Of a DNA stretch of 64,000 nt, positions 24,589 through 36,325 are shown one piece after another. Within the stretch, counting starts at the first letter, position 1, and each line of letters starts with the position of its first letter. The position numbers were made by a program, and so were the translations under genes. The stretch is from assembly GCA_905250025.1 (NCBI GenBank), contig CAJNOJ010000038.1:310001-374000 (forward strand), in the 5' to 3' direction. The stretch comes from Adineta ricciae. Its lineage: Eukaryota > Rotifera > Eurotatoria > Adinetida > Adinetidae. The notes under the pieces are model-generated. The model made no database searches. It was not told the DNA's origin and worked only from the letters and a program-made list of their open reading frames with translations.

Positions 24589-25281
24589 ATGAATAGACTT
24601 GTAGTAAGTGTGCTTTATGGAAATATTGTCTTTTTAATTCGATTATTTCTAGCAATCATTCGTTAAACCAACGTTATTTCAATTTCAAAATGCGACACTG
24701 ATTGTTCGTCAAAGTGTAGCGTTTGCTTCAACGACAAATGATGACAAAACAAACAAATTGTTTGAATTAATCAAAGATATTCGCTACGCTATGATGTAAG
24801 CTGCAAATTTTTTGTCAAAAGGAAATCTTTTCCAACATCTTTATTTAGCACAACCGTGGAATCAGATAACAGTCTACGTTCACGACCAATGGCTAGCCGA
24901 CAAGCTGATAAATGGGACGGAGCATTATGGTTTTTTACCAAGAAATCTTCTCCGAAAGTCGAAGAAGCTAAACAAAACTATGACCAAGTCAATGTGTCAT
25001 ACTCCGATCCCAACAAAATGTCGTTTGTTTCGGTAAGCGGTGAAGCCGAATTCATTGACGACAAAGCCAAAATGAAAGAATTGTGGTCAGCTTACCTCAA
25101 AGTATTCTTCCCACAAGGATTGGAGGATCCAGATCTAACATTAATGAAAGTCACAGCGAAATATGGTGAATATTGGGATTCACCAAGTAATAAAATGGTT
25201 CAGTTGTATGCATTGGCGAAAGCAGCGGCAACAAAAAATCCGAAAGCACTCGGTGAAAATAAAAAAGTTGATATACAATAA
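24589..25281 (+). CDS. Pyridoxamine 5'-phosphate oxidase-like general stress protein
   Basis: Three exons (24589-24603, 24653-24795, 24849-25281) give 196 residues. After an N-terminal extension of about 35 residues, the protein follows the bacterial general stress protein 26 (YdaG-type) PPOX-like fold. KLFELIKDIRYAMITT is followed by LWFFTKKSSPKVEEAK, VNVSYSDPNKMSFVSVSGEA, KELWSAYLKVFFPQGLEDPD and EYWDSPSNKMVQLY. These flavin-binding split-barrel proteins are common in bacteria and rare in animals. The N-terminus (MNRLVQSFVKPTLFQFQNAT) is rich in Arg/Lys and hydroxyl residues with few acids, and could target mitochondria. Introns and extension show it is a eukaryotic gene, while the family suggests bacterial ancestry. 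A GAGAATAAAA polyadenylation signal lies about 90 nt downstream. Confidence 0.8.
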
Positions 25282-25440
25282 TGACACCGATCAGATTTTG
25301 TTTAATATTTTGTTAATCTCGCAGTACTAGTGGTGATTTTTATACGTGTATTTAAACAAGCTCATTTACGAGAATAAAATTCGAACAGTGTTAGGTAATT
25401 AACTCTGAGATCAGCTGTTATTTCAAACAAACAAACACAG

Positions 25441-26645
25441 ATGAATATCGATGATTTCAAAGCGAGTTTTATCGGTAGAACATCACAATATATCGATACG
25501 ATATTGAATACGTCTCTCAATGATCCTGTACTACTTCGTATTGCTATAAGGTTTTCAGTGAATCTTTGATTAAGACGCAAGAACCAATGAGTTTTAGACG
25601 ATGTCGACTTGACTGTGCAGAAGCTGAACGTCGTATAGCAAAACTAAAAGAAGATAATAAAGAATACGTACCGAAAACTGATTATATGGCGCTTCAACAA
25701 ACTTATGACGAACTTATCAAATCATCGGAACAATTGAAACAACACTTTCGTAATGCGAAAGTTGAATACAAGTTTGTATTTCGTTTGAAATACTAGGAAT
25801 ATCATTTTCAAAGTTCTAGTACACTGAAAGATGCACTTGAACATCTCATTCAAGATCGAGATAAATATTTTACATTATGTGAAAATTATCGTGCAACATT
25901 AACACCAAGGTATTCTGAATTCAAATCAAATTATTGAGTCTAATCAAATTTTTAGACCGAAATGGGAACGATGTGCATCTGTTGTTGAACGTTGGGATGA
26001 ATTATCGATCGGTAAAACAAGTAATGAACGTGTTGATATTCTTCTGAATGAGATCATCGGTGGCAATGATATTGTATAGAAATATTTCTTCGCTTTTCCT
26101 CTTTATTAACCAATATCTCTCTTTCTTTCTTCGTGAGCTTTTAGTATAATAATCTTGTTCACTTTATCGGTTTGGGTGTCGATTCGACAGTCCCAACGTT
26201 TCTTCAGACAACAGCAAATATTCGTAATCGACATTTTATGCAAAGAGATGTTTTACTTTTGATCGAAGATATCTGGAAAGAAGTATGTTTGGAAGTCTCA
26301 GTTAATTGCCGCAAGTCTATTCAAGAATCTGTAGAAAATCGAGTACGACGGGCAACGAGCAACTGAAGAAGCACCAAAATCAGTTTTGGCTGATTTTGTA
26401 CATATTTACTTCAAACGACGTTTTCCCGATGATGAAACTTTACAATTGGAATGGGGTTATAATTTAGTAGCAAGCTGTCGACGATTCAAAACATCGCCCG
26501 ACATCGATCTTTTCTGGAGTGTACTCACAGGAAAAGTTTGTTAAATCTATGCAATTGCTTTTATGAATAATTCTTGTATATATATATTTAGATTAGTGAA
26601 GAAGTGCATCATCAAAAGCAATTGCTTCCAAATGAATCCAAATAA
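25441..26645 (+). CDS. TSNAXIP1-like (translin-associated factor X-interacting) protein
   Basis: Exons joined in phase encode a helical protein of roughly 300 residues. Early parts read AEAERRIAKLKEDNKEYVPK and ALQQTYDELIKSSEQLKQHF (coiled coil). Then come YRATLTPRPKWERCASVVER, GKTSNERVDILLNEIIGG, NNLVHFIGLGVDSTVPTFLQ, RDVLLLIEDIWKEK and DIDLFWSVLTGKISEEVHHQ. The order of coiled coil, LTPRPxW, a GLG-x-VP-x-FL motif and a terminal LF-x-x-x-L-x-GK-x-x-E-E motif matches my recollection of TSNAXIP1, a ciliated-tissue protein. No catalytic motif is present. It is shorter than the human protein at both ends. The family call is by memory of motifs and needs a profile search. Confidence 0.55.
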
Positions 26646-26984
26646 GATCTTGTCATCTGACGATAAACGAACTCTGTCTGTGTAGTCTAATCAAATAATT
26701 AAATAGTAAAAGATTCGATCGTTGCAACTCGAGACATGTACGAGTGTCAGAAAGAACAATTGATTGATTATTAGATTATAAGACTTGTGAATATCGATTT
26801 TTTTTTGCAAGCAATCAACGCCCTCTATCCGTGAAGAGTCGAAGTTTGAATGTGATTGGAGTTGATGTTATTCTGCTGGAGAATAAAAGACGAGACAGTC
26901 GTCTCGTCGTATTTCCATTCGCATAACAACTTAAGGAAATTGCTTTTCATTGAACAAACGAGACCAAACTCTCTCCGAACCAGA

Positions 26985-28094
26985 ATGTCTCGTTTGAATC
27001 AACAATCAACGTACGTATCTGTTGTCTTGTCGGATTTCTCTTTTAGGCAAAATCTGCTTTTCTTCTAGAATTGATCCACGTAATCCACGCTGTCGTTCAT
27101 GTGATACAATGACATCCGTTTATTGGCGTGTTCCAGCTCGTAACCTACTTCTGTGTAATAATTGTTTTTTACATGATTTGAAAACTTCTAATCAATATTG
27201 TAAATTAAAACGTATCGATACAAATACGGAAGATCTATCAACATTTGAAAATCGTTTTCATTTTTCGACGCAACTCATCAAAGATGAACAGATCGTTTCT
27301 TCGTCATCGTCATCTTCATCATCGACAATAACAAAAGTAAAACGATCCAAAGCTATTGAACCAGTCAAATCTCAAGTATCGATGAAAATTTCCACGAGAC
27401 AACAACCATCTTTTCGTTCCAACAGAAAAACACTCGCATTTAAAACGAAAAAGGTACCAAGAGAGTTCTTGAGACATTTTCTTGAAACTCGCTGTTTGTT
27501 TCGTTTGCAGCCAGAGAAATGCTCATCTCAATCAACAACATTTAAATTGTTTGATGTTTTATACTCAAAAGTATTTGCCAAAATGAATCTTTGTTTAAGA
27601 AGATGTAAATTTGTTGTTCTAGGGACGACGATTCGAAGTTGGCGACATTGTATATTTGATCGATTCGAATCTTTCATGTTTTTATGCACAAATTCGTGCA
27701 TTGTTTCAAGATGAACATGTCAATGCTTATGCTTTTTTAACATGGTTATTACCAACATCGATAAAATCGTCCACAAACAATTTTCAATTTGACCCTAATG
27801 CTTATTCAATCGGTATGTCGTTTGCTTTCAGTCTCACTGTATTTTCGCAACGCGTTTCGTCTGTATATTTCAGGACCCAACGAAGAATATCCACGTTCAT
27901 TGAATTCACTTTCGTTCGTGTGTCATGCTCCATCAGATTACTTTCAAGTCAAAACATATCCACAGTCAATGACAACAGATAATAAACGATCGTTTAAATA
28001 TGTTTGGAGTCAAATCTGCGATAATAATAATAATAATGAAAATGATTGTACATCGACACCAACACCATCAGCTAAGCGACGGCGTTTTGCTTGA
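26985..28094 (+). CDS. GATAD1: GATA zinc-finger domain-containing protein 1
   Basis: Chromatin-associated protein found with histone-demethylase and deacetylase complexes. The N-terminal finger reads CRSCDTMTSVYWR and ends LLLCNNC, the C-x2-C ... C-x2-C zinc site of GATA-type fingers. A Ser-rich basic linker follows. The conserved C-terminal module then appears: YSKGRRFEVGDIVYLID, CFYAQIRALFQDEHVNAYAF, LTWLLPT, FDPNAYSIGPNEEYPRSLNS and FVCHAPSDYF, matching GATAD1 in order and spacing. The tail has poly-Asn and a basic KRRR end. Introns of about 50-66 nt sit at GTACGT...CTTCTAG, GTACCA...TTTGCAG, GTATTT...GTTCTAG and GTATGT...ATTTCAG. Confidence 0.85.
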
Positions 28095-28775
28095 ATTTAA
28101 ATCGAAGATTTGTTATGCCGATGATGATGATTATTATTATTATTACTTTGGTTTTTTCATTTAAAAATCTATTGTTCAAATCTCTGTTTATTTTTGTTTG
28201 TTTACAAAAAGAAAAGTGTATAAATATATAGATATTGCGAATAAAAGCTGATTATCGCATCATGGGACGATTGAGGACGAAACGATAGACATGGAAATCA
28301 TCTGCGATAAATACAAATACATTTAAATTGTGTTTATCTGAACTCTCAATGCATTCGGATTCTAAATCTTCTCTTTCAATGATATCGCTTTCTCAGTCGA
28401 GACATATTTGTATGTATTTTTACTATAGTCAACTTCAATATAATTCAGTATTCATTGATGAAAGACATAATGTAAAATACAGACATTGTTTACATCCTTT
28501 TCATGTACAAAGAATCCGTGTGAATGGACAGACTAGAAATTTGATGAATAATGATCAAACAAATGTCTTGTATTACAATACTATTGAGTCGATCGTAATG
28601 AGTGTAGATATTAATCATTCCATCTGAGCGTCTCATATGATTGTACTGTGCAAAGTATTTGTTTAGATAGAAAATGTTGTGTTATCTTTTCATTTCACCA
28701 CACGAGTAAAGACAATAACAAAAAATATTAAAACATGGCAAGATAAATGAACTCGCTTCAGATTTCTACTTCTTA
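28095..28775. other. Intergenic between convergent genes
   Basis: Holds the 3' ends of GATAD1 (with GAATAAAAGC near 28239) and of the minus-strand lectin gene. A 99-codon plus-strand open frame near 28328-28627 has no start context, domain or splice support. Confidence 0.45.
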
Positions 28776-30524
28776 TCAGACTAGAGTTTCAGGAGTCGAT
28801 TCAATGTCTAGATTTTCTCCATGACAAGTCCTAATCGAATATTGCTGTCCGTTATGATCGTAAGTACATGTGCATGGCTGCTGCTGCTGTTGTTGTTGTT
28901 GTTGCAGCGGGCGACGTAGTGTTGTTGCTAAACGTTGATATGGACAATGTCCATCTTGTATAGTTTCATAAATGTGTTGCGTATCAAGAAATGGTTGTGG
29001 TGGATAGAATGTTTGGACTGGCGTACTAAATTGACAACGAATGGGTGCAGGCGGAAAATGTATCATTCGATTATAAGCAGTATTTGGAGATGAAAACATT
29101 GGCCGATGTTGCATGTATAATGAATGATTATCAGATGTTTTGGATTTCACTACTTGTCGTTGTAATGTTGTCGAAGAATCATTTAGATCTTCATATGGAC
29201 CTGTTGCGGTCGTTGTCGATGTTGATGGCGTTGTATCCAGATGTTGATGATTTGGCTGAAAGATATATCTTGACGATAGTGTTTGTTGTTTTTGTGCATC
29301 TAGTGAAGTTAGGACTGGTGTTTCACCGTATGTCACTGACGAAGAAGAAGATCCTGAAGAGCGTATGGAACAAAAGAATGGACGATTCGTATCGTTTGCT
29401 TTGGAATCCATGGTAGCTTTTGGATGTCGTTGTCTCCAACAGAGAATAATTAAAAGAAGATTCAATAAAAGAAGGACAACAACGAAAATAATAGTTAATA
29501 TCAGAATATATGAAAGCGTGTAACGACGTTTCTCATTCGGATTATTATCGTTCTTAAGGTTTAAAATGGATATTTCAGTTGGAGGGATGAGTGACGTTGA
29601 CGTTAAATATTGAAGAATTGTAACTGTGCTTTTAGTCGTCGTCGTCGTTAATGTCGTTGGTAACGTTGAAGTTGATTCAATGAGATTATTGCAAGAAACT
29701 TGTAACGGCTGTTCACTACTAATCATTAACCAAAATCCTTTCCGTGTAATGACATCATTTGTCTTAAACGTCAATTGAAAGGATGAATCCAGATCAATGG
29801 TGGATTTAATTGGATTGTTGTCTTCAACTGTTGAACCACAATACGATCGGTTATCAATCTGTAGATAATCGCGCGAACATATGTTCATTTCGTCACGTTC
29901 TTCGAGATAAAAATCGAGAAATTTGACTTGAGACTTTTTCGTTTGAATCTGACACGAACAATTGAGAGAGTTCTCATATTCATGCGGATAATTCGGACTT
30001 CGAAGGAATAATCGATGATCCTTATGTAATGATGTTGAGATTAGACGATTATCACAAACAGATAAACTCGATCCCTGTAAACATGTATAATCAAGAACCA
30101 TGTAATCACTGTATTGACTACCTATGAATAGACAGATCGTTCTGTAAATAATAGAAAAGTTTCAATTCTCTCAAAACTTACAAATATGCAAGTATTGCGG
30201 ATTCAAATCGAGATTGCATGTTGTTAATCCGTTACATTCCATGCCTATGTAAGTTGTTCGTGTCGTACAATCTCCTTGTTGATATGTGCAGAAAGAAGAT
30301 GTTGCTGGTGCCAATGAAGAAGTTTTATGTACACCAAATGTGAGATTTCGAACGAGAATATAGCCATTATTTGGACAAGTTAATGTTACAGATGTTTTAT
30401 CGTTGTTGTTTCGACGATTATTATTATTTATTGTACAACCACTGACAGTTTCGGCTGATAATTGCTTGATTTGCCATTTTGAGATAAATAAAATAAGATT
30501 CAAGAAAAATAGATGTTTCCTCAT
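28776..30524 (-). CDS. SUEL-lectin plus CUB single-pass membrane protein
   Basis: Two exons, 30524 to about 30183 and 30121-28776. The start MRKHLFFLNLILFIS is a signal peptide. A Cys-rich SUEL/galactose-binding lectin-like domain follows, with TLTCPNNGYILVRNLTFGV, TYIGMECNGLTTCNLDLN and SDYMVLDYTC. A CUB domain comes next (LRSPNYPHEYENSLNCSCQI, DYLQIDNRSYCGS, FQLTFKTNDVITRKGFWLMI). A Thr/Ser-rich stem and one membrane span (LTIIFVVVLLLLNLLLIILC) lead to a cytoplasmic tail of about 200 residues rich in Ser, Thr, Pro and a poly-Gln tract encoded by CAG/CAA repeats. It is likely a cell-surface carbohydrate-binding receptor or adhesion protein. Its ligand is unknown. The start at 30524 is chosen because the upstream in-frame Met is followed by non-signal-like sequence. 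Confidence 0.75.
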
Positions 30525-31172
30525 TTTACTAATCTGAAATAGAAAAAAAAACAACCTGATCTTTCCTATGGAACATGGTGTAGAGAAAAAAAAACGAGCA
30601 ATATTCTTTCTTTTCATATTAGTAATGGTACTACTTCATTCATCTCGAGCAATAGATTCAAACATAATAAAAAAAGAGGAAGATCAATTCATTTGGCTTC
30701 AATTATTCTCTTCTGGCAACTGTTATGTTGGAATGATAATAAAGAAAAACATTATTATGCAATCTAGAGGAAAAAATGATGATAGCGATGAGGATTCTAT
30801 TTCTCTTTTTTTCTATATATAACACAACTAAATATAATCTCTGGTTTATGTTTACTTACCTTCAATAAAATACAATACTATTGTTATAGAACTAGATATA
30901 TATATAGAGATATATCGATAGATAGATAAAGAGTGTTGGCGAAAGTGGTTCGTCCCTCAAACTCATCCATCATCTCTCATTGTATATGTCAGCACTCCTA
31001 CGATTCACTGATGGTTGCTTGCATACGTGTGTGTGAAGGTCGACTTAGTTCGACTGGAAATGGATAATTGCATATCTTTGACTACTATCTTTCTACGTCT
31101 GTCCGACATGAGCCTGTAATTTGTGTGTATATGTGTAAGATTGTACTCTTTTATCCTTGTCTATCTACCCTT

Positions 31173-31266
31173 NNNNNNNNNNNNNNNNNNNNNNNNNNNN
31201 NNNNNNNNNNNNNNNNNNNNNNNNNNNNNNNNNNNNNNNNNNNNNNNNNNNNNNNNNNNNNNNNNN
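31173..31266. other. Assembly gap (94 N)
   Basis: Run of undetermined bases directly against the left arm of an inverted repeat, followed by a T run. The placement suggests that assembly failed at a foldback or homopolymer. Confidence 0.95.
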
Positions 31267-31384
31267 TTTTTTTTCGGCAGTCTAGTGATCGATCGTGCTG
31301 TATGGTTGGCTCTTATTCCACAGAACACATGCAACACGATTATCGCATTAACACACAGACAAGGCTTACATCTCGCGGGAATAC
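31267..31384. repeat. Inverted repeat, left arm
   Basis: Starts with eight T then CGGCAGTCTAGTGATCGATC and runs to TCTCGCGGGAATAC. It is the reverse complement of 32506-32625 with about two mismatches over 118 bp, leaving a spacer of about 1.1 kb. Confidence 0.85.
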
Positions 31385-32505
31385 TCTCTTTCGTGCGTTC
31401 TCTTTCTTTTCAAAGTGTGATGTTATTTAGGCTTCAAATGACCTTTATTCATTGTCTTTATGAATGTGAATGCACACATTTTCAAGTGCTGTTGGCGACA
31501 ATCAATCGGAAATTGTCCTGTGTGATGATCGATGATCTGAGCGTGTGCATGCGGGCAAGCGAAAGGTGCTTCATTAACACTTTCATATATACATCTATAC
31601 TTGACACGTTTGATATCAAAAAATAATTTGAATAGTGGTAAATTTGCATTTAAAACCAGCTAACGACGATGATGTACGTCAGAGGAAGAGTTAGTGAAGG
31701 AAGAAAAAGAGAAAATATCTTCTCTAATTCAATAAGTGTGTACTTCTCCCGCCTACGACAAACTAATGATTGATCAAATAGGATAGAAACAGCAGGAATA
31801 ATGATTATATTATATGGAATGAAACAACGAACTAATTCAGTGAACAGCGACGAGTGACTGGTTTCGCTCAATTAGCGAATCTAATACTAATGATTTGCAT
31901 TGGCAATTTTTTCGACATCAATTAAGTAGCATTGAAAGGGAGAGGAAGAAAAGAAATTCTCGTGATGTTGCTTTCCACTGACATGTACTCGAACAAAAAA
32001 TTGAAAAGTCTCACAGTTACATTCCAATCAAGATCACTCTTCGTTTACGCCCAACTATTTCTACACCCTCGAGCTGTCAAACATAACACGACGATACCAT
32101 TCAAGAAGTGAAAGTTGAACTATATGTGTTTGTCCATATATTTCTTCACCGCTCTTTAATTTAATTTGCATATTTCAGACGTACACAAATCTACGTTATA
32201 TTCTTTTTTCCTTCAGGTCGACTGGACAAAGAAAGACGGAAAGGAGTAATATTTATCCTACGTCCTACGTGTGTGATCGTTCGTTTGAAGTTTGACCGAA
32301 GCTAATTTCTATTCGATAGACTTACCAGGCAGTTAGTCAGGTGTCTCATTGCTATTCCAATTGCTTCCAATATGTTATAGTAGTTAAATGGAAAGAAAAT
32401 AGTATATGCACGCACGCATGTGCTCACAGATTGACGGCGAATAACAGTATTACGACAATGACGACGATTGTGTGAGCAGAAGTATAAGAAAGAGAGTGAA
32501 ACAGT

Positions 32506-32625
32506 GTATTCCCGCGAGACGTAAGCCTTGTCTGTGTGTTAATGCGATAATCGTGTTGCATGTGTTCTGTGGAATAAGAGCCAGCCATACAGCACGATCG
32601 ATCACTAGACTGCCGAAAAAAAAAG
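32506..32625. repeat. Inverted repeat, right arm
   Basis: Starts GTATTCCCGCGAGACGTAAG and ends GACTGCCGAAAAAAAAA, the reverse complement of the left arm. Homology does not continue cleanly outside the arms. The spacer has no open frame of transposase type. Confidence 0.85.
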
Positions 32626-34750
32626 ACAAATTTGATTAACCGGGAACGAACGAGGCGAAAGACAGATCGTTTCAAGACCCGAGCAATGAGCACCTTATTT
32701 TGTAAATACTAAATCGATCGAACGATCGAGACTAGGGAAGACATTCTGAACGATAATCAACGATGTATACTTAAATTCTATCAAGACTAGGAGACGAATC
32801 TTATTATTATTTATACCCTGGAAAATGTTCTTCTCGATTTTCACTGGCACAAGAAAAATGTTCGCTCTGTTTTTCTTAGAAAATGATCAACAACATGCAA
32901 AAGACGTATTTGATCAAAATTAATTGCATGTCTTCAGTCATCAATTGTTCGTTTCTTTAGATTAGTTCTGATAGATGAACTAATAAATAGTCAAAAAGTC
33001 ATTTGTCATTACTGAAGTTTGTGGATACAAATTAAAATGACTCTAATCCGCTTCTTTCTTTTTTTTCCTACATGTTTCATAATTCGTATTATTACACATG
33101 AAAGTGAAAGACGCAATGGATTATATTACATCAGGTTCAAATAAAATGAGAAATACAACTGTACTCTAATCTGATCACGAACCTATGTATCGATAGACTT
33201 TATAGGGGTGATATATATTAATTAAATATTTATGTGCATTTATAATTGTAAGAGAAAATCAATGATGAATTAAACTTTACATCAGACGTGTTAATTATTA
33301 ATAGCCGTTTCAGACATCAACCATCAATTATTGATCAAACTAGAACAAAAGCAATATCTATCATCTTGACGGTGACACTGAATATAGCTGAAGTCGTCAT
33401 GCTATATATTTCGATTTCGCCACGAATTTCATCAGATGGCTTGAAATTATGAAATGTTTTGAATTATCTAGAATCAGTTTAAATAGAATCGTTAGAAGTT
33501 GGTTGGAATTAATGGTTGATATCGCGTAATAACTTGTTTATTTATTACACGAAGATAAAGGAGACAATTTTCTATGTTATTCGAATTCATTTTATTATCA
33601 TATCAACGAAAAGTCTATGAAACTTCTCTTGACAGTTCGAAAGATCACTTTTGCATGCGAGCAATATAGCGATGGTCTGCATACAAAAAATACTCGTTTT
33701 AAATCCGATTTGTTAGACTGCAGATTGAGCAATGGTTCAAGCTCAGCGCTTCGCCGTCTACTGTATGTCGATGGCCAACTGTTAGGTGACTAGGAGAAGA
33801 GGAAAACGCAAGACAAGAGCCATCACACTGATGAAAAGACTAGCACTGTTGTATTGACAAGGTTCTTTGGAACTGAAAAAACAACAACATTCATAAACAA
33901 AATCTTCATGTAATTCAACATGAAAGTTAACTAATGTTGGCTATAGCAATTGGATTCAAAAGAAACAGTTCGAACATTCAGCAGTATATATCTGTATGTG
34001 GTATGAACAGACTGTATCTTTTCAACCCAATGTACACTTTATGCTTAGAGCGAATCGTACTTAGGGAAACTATAGTCATTTTCTAGTAACATTTTTCTGA
34101 TCATGTCCTTCATATGTATATTGATTTGCACTTTAACGAGATCAATTAGTCGAATAAAAGGCACAAGTAACGCTCATCCCTTGGATTCGCTGACCCTTTT
34201 CTGAAAGACTTTTCCGAATGCTGAACACATTCAGAGACTGCGAAAGAGAAAAAACGCACTGCGATTGCTACTAGTACTCAACTGAATCATGGCACTATGT
34301 CACACACTAGAGTGAATAGGATAGAGAGGTCTTTTTAGGAATCAGACCGATTAGCCATTTGTCGGTGGATAATTCTCCAACACTAACTATGTTGACTGAA
34401 AAATTCATTGCTCAACGGCTAGTCAGACGGCCACTCACGACCAACCATTGGCCTTTGTCATCTGTTTTTCTATTTTCATATTACGCGCATGGAAATTTTC
34501 ATAAATGCTTTACTAAGTCACTCATACACGGACGATATACAGTAGACTACTTGAAACGTTTGAACAATCGCCTGTGTCTTCCAGCGACAAACCGATTCCT
34601 TTCTCTCCTGTCAACAAAATGATACCTTGTCGAATATTTTCATTGAGGAATATCCATTCGTCAAATCCCTTTCAAAATTATCTGAAGCCTGTCAAGGTTA
34701 TTCTAAGCGTACACTTTGGGATTAATCTAGCATTTAAACGCCTAGTCGTT

Positions 34751-34968
34751 CGTCGACCTCCCTCCGGTCGGTCACTCACGGCTAGCCGTTGACGCAGAAG
34801 ATCAGTTTTCATAGTTTTTCCATATAAAGAAGTAGCTCGTTGACACTGAGTCGATCTCTGATCGAAGTTATCAAAACCCTTCGTAACTGTGTAGTTTACA
34901 GTACATATTCTATTGCTCTGTTCAATTCGTCGACCTCCCTCCAGTCGGTCACTCACGGCTAGCCGTTG
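34751..34968. repeat. Pair of 41-bp direct repeats
   Basis: CGTCGACCTCCCTCCGGTCG followed by GTCACTCACGGCTAGCCGTTG occurs at 34751-34791 and, with one mismatch, at 34928-34968. A degenerate related piece lies near 34420-34450. The unit contains CGGCTAGCCG, a perfect palindrome. Confidence 0.7.
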
Positions 34969-35535
34969 CCATGCTGTCTCTGTTATTCCTTTCGCCTTCG
35001 ATCGACTTTCAAACTGAACGATTGGATTTTCTTTTATTGTCGCTTCGACAGTCATGATCTTCTATTCATTCGACTACCAAAAGAAACTAGATAAAAAAGT
35101 CTTATTATATGCTTTGCTTCGAAACGAACATCTTTCATAGTGCTGCATGTGTTCAAAATACTGTTTGCATAGTCCACGCGTCTGTAGTTACTAAGATGGA
35201 ATTCTACCGACGGGTATATCACTTTGCGAACTACTTCTACTAAATTCCCATGAAAGGACATGATGTATGTAGCCTACAAAGCAAAGATGATACTAAGCTC
35301 ATATCACTTTTTCGGATTTCTTGAATTAGAAACATCATTATGTACAATGCGCATTAGAACTTTTCGTGTAAGTTCTTGAGCTACCATCTTTGTACACATG
35401 ACGTCCGTGAATAGCGTTCAGCTCACCATCTTCTACAAAAGATTTTAGAACAGATAAAGCAAAAATATCTCCTTTGTAAAGAGAAAGGAACAAGCTCAGG
35501 CTCAGCGAATAAAACGAAATTCGCCCTCAACTTCG

Positions 35536-35917
35536 AATTTCCCGACGTCAGAAACCCTTCGGTCTACTCTGACAATGCATGTTTGAGTCGTGGCTAGTTA
35601 ATGAAAAACTAATAATTAATTAATCAACACTAACCTCGGATTCGTGATCCTCGACCCCGATTATCCTTCGGTCGACCCTTACTCGACAGCGAAGAAAATT
35701 TTCATCGCCTAATTAGCTAATTAGCTGATGAGCTAATTAGAATTTCGAGAAACTAGTCTCGGATTCGAGGTCCTCGACCCTAATTCCCCTTCGGTCAACG
35801 CTTACCCTGCATATTAATAATTTATGCCTAGTTGACAGATAGTTAATTAATAGTTAACAATTAGTTAAAATTAACCTCAAATTCAAGTTCCCAGACCTCG
35901 ATTACCCTACCGATAAT
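35536..35917. repeat. Cluster of diverged repeats with CCTCGACCC...CCTTCGGTC motif
   Basis: At least three related units near 35634, 35758 and 35875, and a shorter piece near 35536-35574, share GGATTCG-x-GATCCTCGACCC and CCTTCGGTC-x-ACCCTTAC. Spacing is about 120 bp. AT-rich palindromic spacers (TAATTAGCTAATTAGCT) lie between them. It looks like remains of a short satellite or a decayed element. Confidence 0.6.
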
Positions 35918-36325
35918 CATTTTCTAACAACTATCGACCAATTTCACTGATTTTAGAAATGCTGACTTCTGATTGGATAGGACAGACGGACAAGCTTTAA
36001 GCTTTTCAACGCAGCATTTAAACGCTGTATAACCCTTTCTTTCAGGAAAGGGAATATTGACATGTTTATTTTCTTTTGTGAAGTAAAAAATTATCGTTCA
36101 TTCTGTCAAAGTATACGAAGCTATCGAAAATACAACTGAAAAATGGTCTTCACGATACGAAACAATTCTAAAAAGAACCTCCCAAATTTTTCACTCCCCC
36201 CTGGTATCTTTCCCGCTGATCCATTCACATATCTTCGATTACTGTAGAACTGATTCAGCGGGCGAAGCTCATTCACAACTGCAAAACGTCTTGAACACGG
36301 TTCCGTCCAAAGCAACATGCAAAAC

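Larger units (their letters stand above)
30525..36325. other. Gene-poor region with gap and repeats
   Basis: No supported gene in 5.8 kb. It holds a 94-base gap, a large inverted repeat (31267-31384 with 32506-32625), a 41-bp direct repeat at 34751 and 34928, and a diverged repeat cluster near 35536-35917. Open frames are short, overlapping and composition-driven. Long introns, non-coding RNA or decayed transposons cannot be excluded. Confidence 0.5.

Noticed and set aside
28328-28627. 99-codon plus-strand open frame between GATAD1 and the lectin gene
   Set aside because: No domain, no start context and no exon boundaries; it may be chance in AT-rich sequence.
30568-30822. Plus-strand frame with a signal-peptide-like start (RAIFFLFILVMVLLHSSRAI)
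   Set aside because: It lies in the 5' flank of the minus-strand lectin gene, and the hydrophobic start comes from A/T-rich sequence. No splice sites, no domain, and composition unlike the neighbouring genes.
31068-31626. Long open frames across the N gap
   Set aside because: They are open only because undetermined bases contain no stops.
30525-36325. tRNA or rRNA genes in the gene-poor region
   Set aside because: No cloverleaf with an internal GGTTCGAATCC-type box B and no rRNA core sequence was seen by eye.
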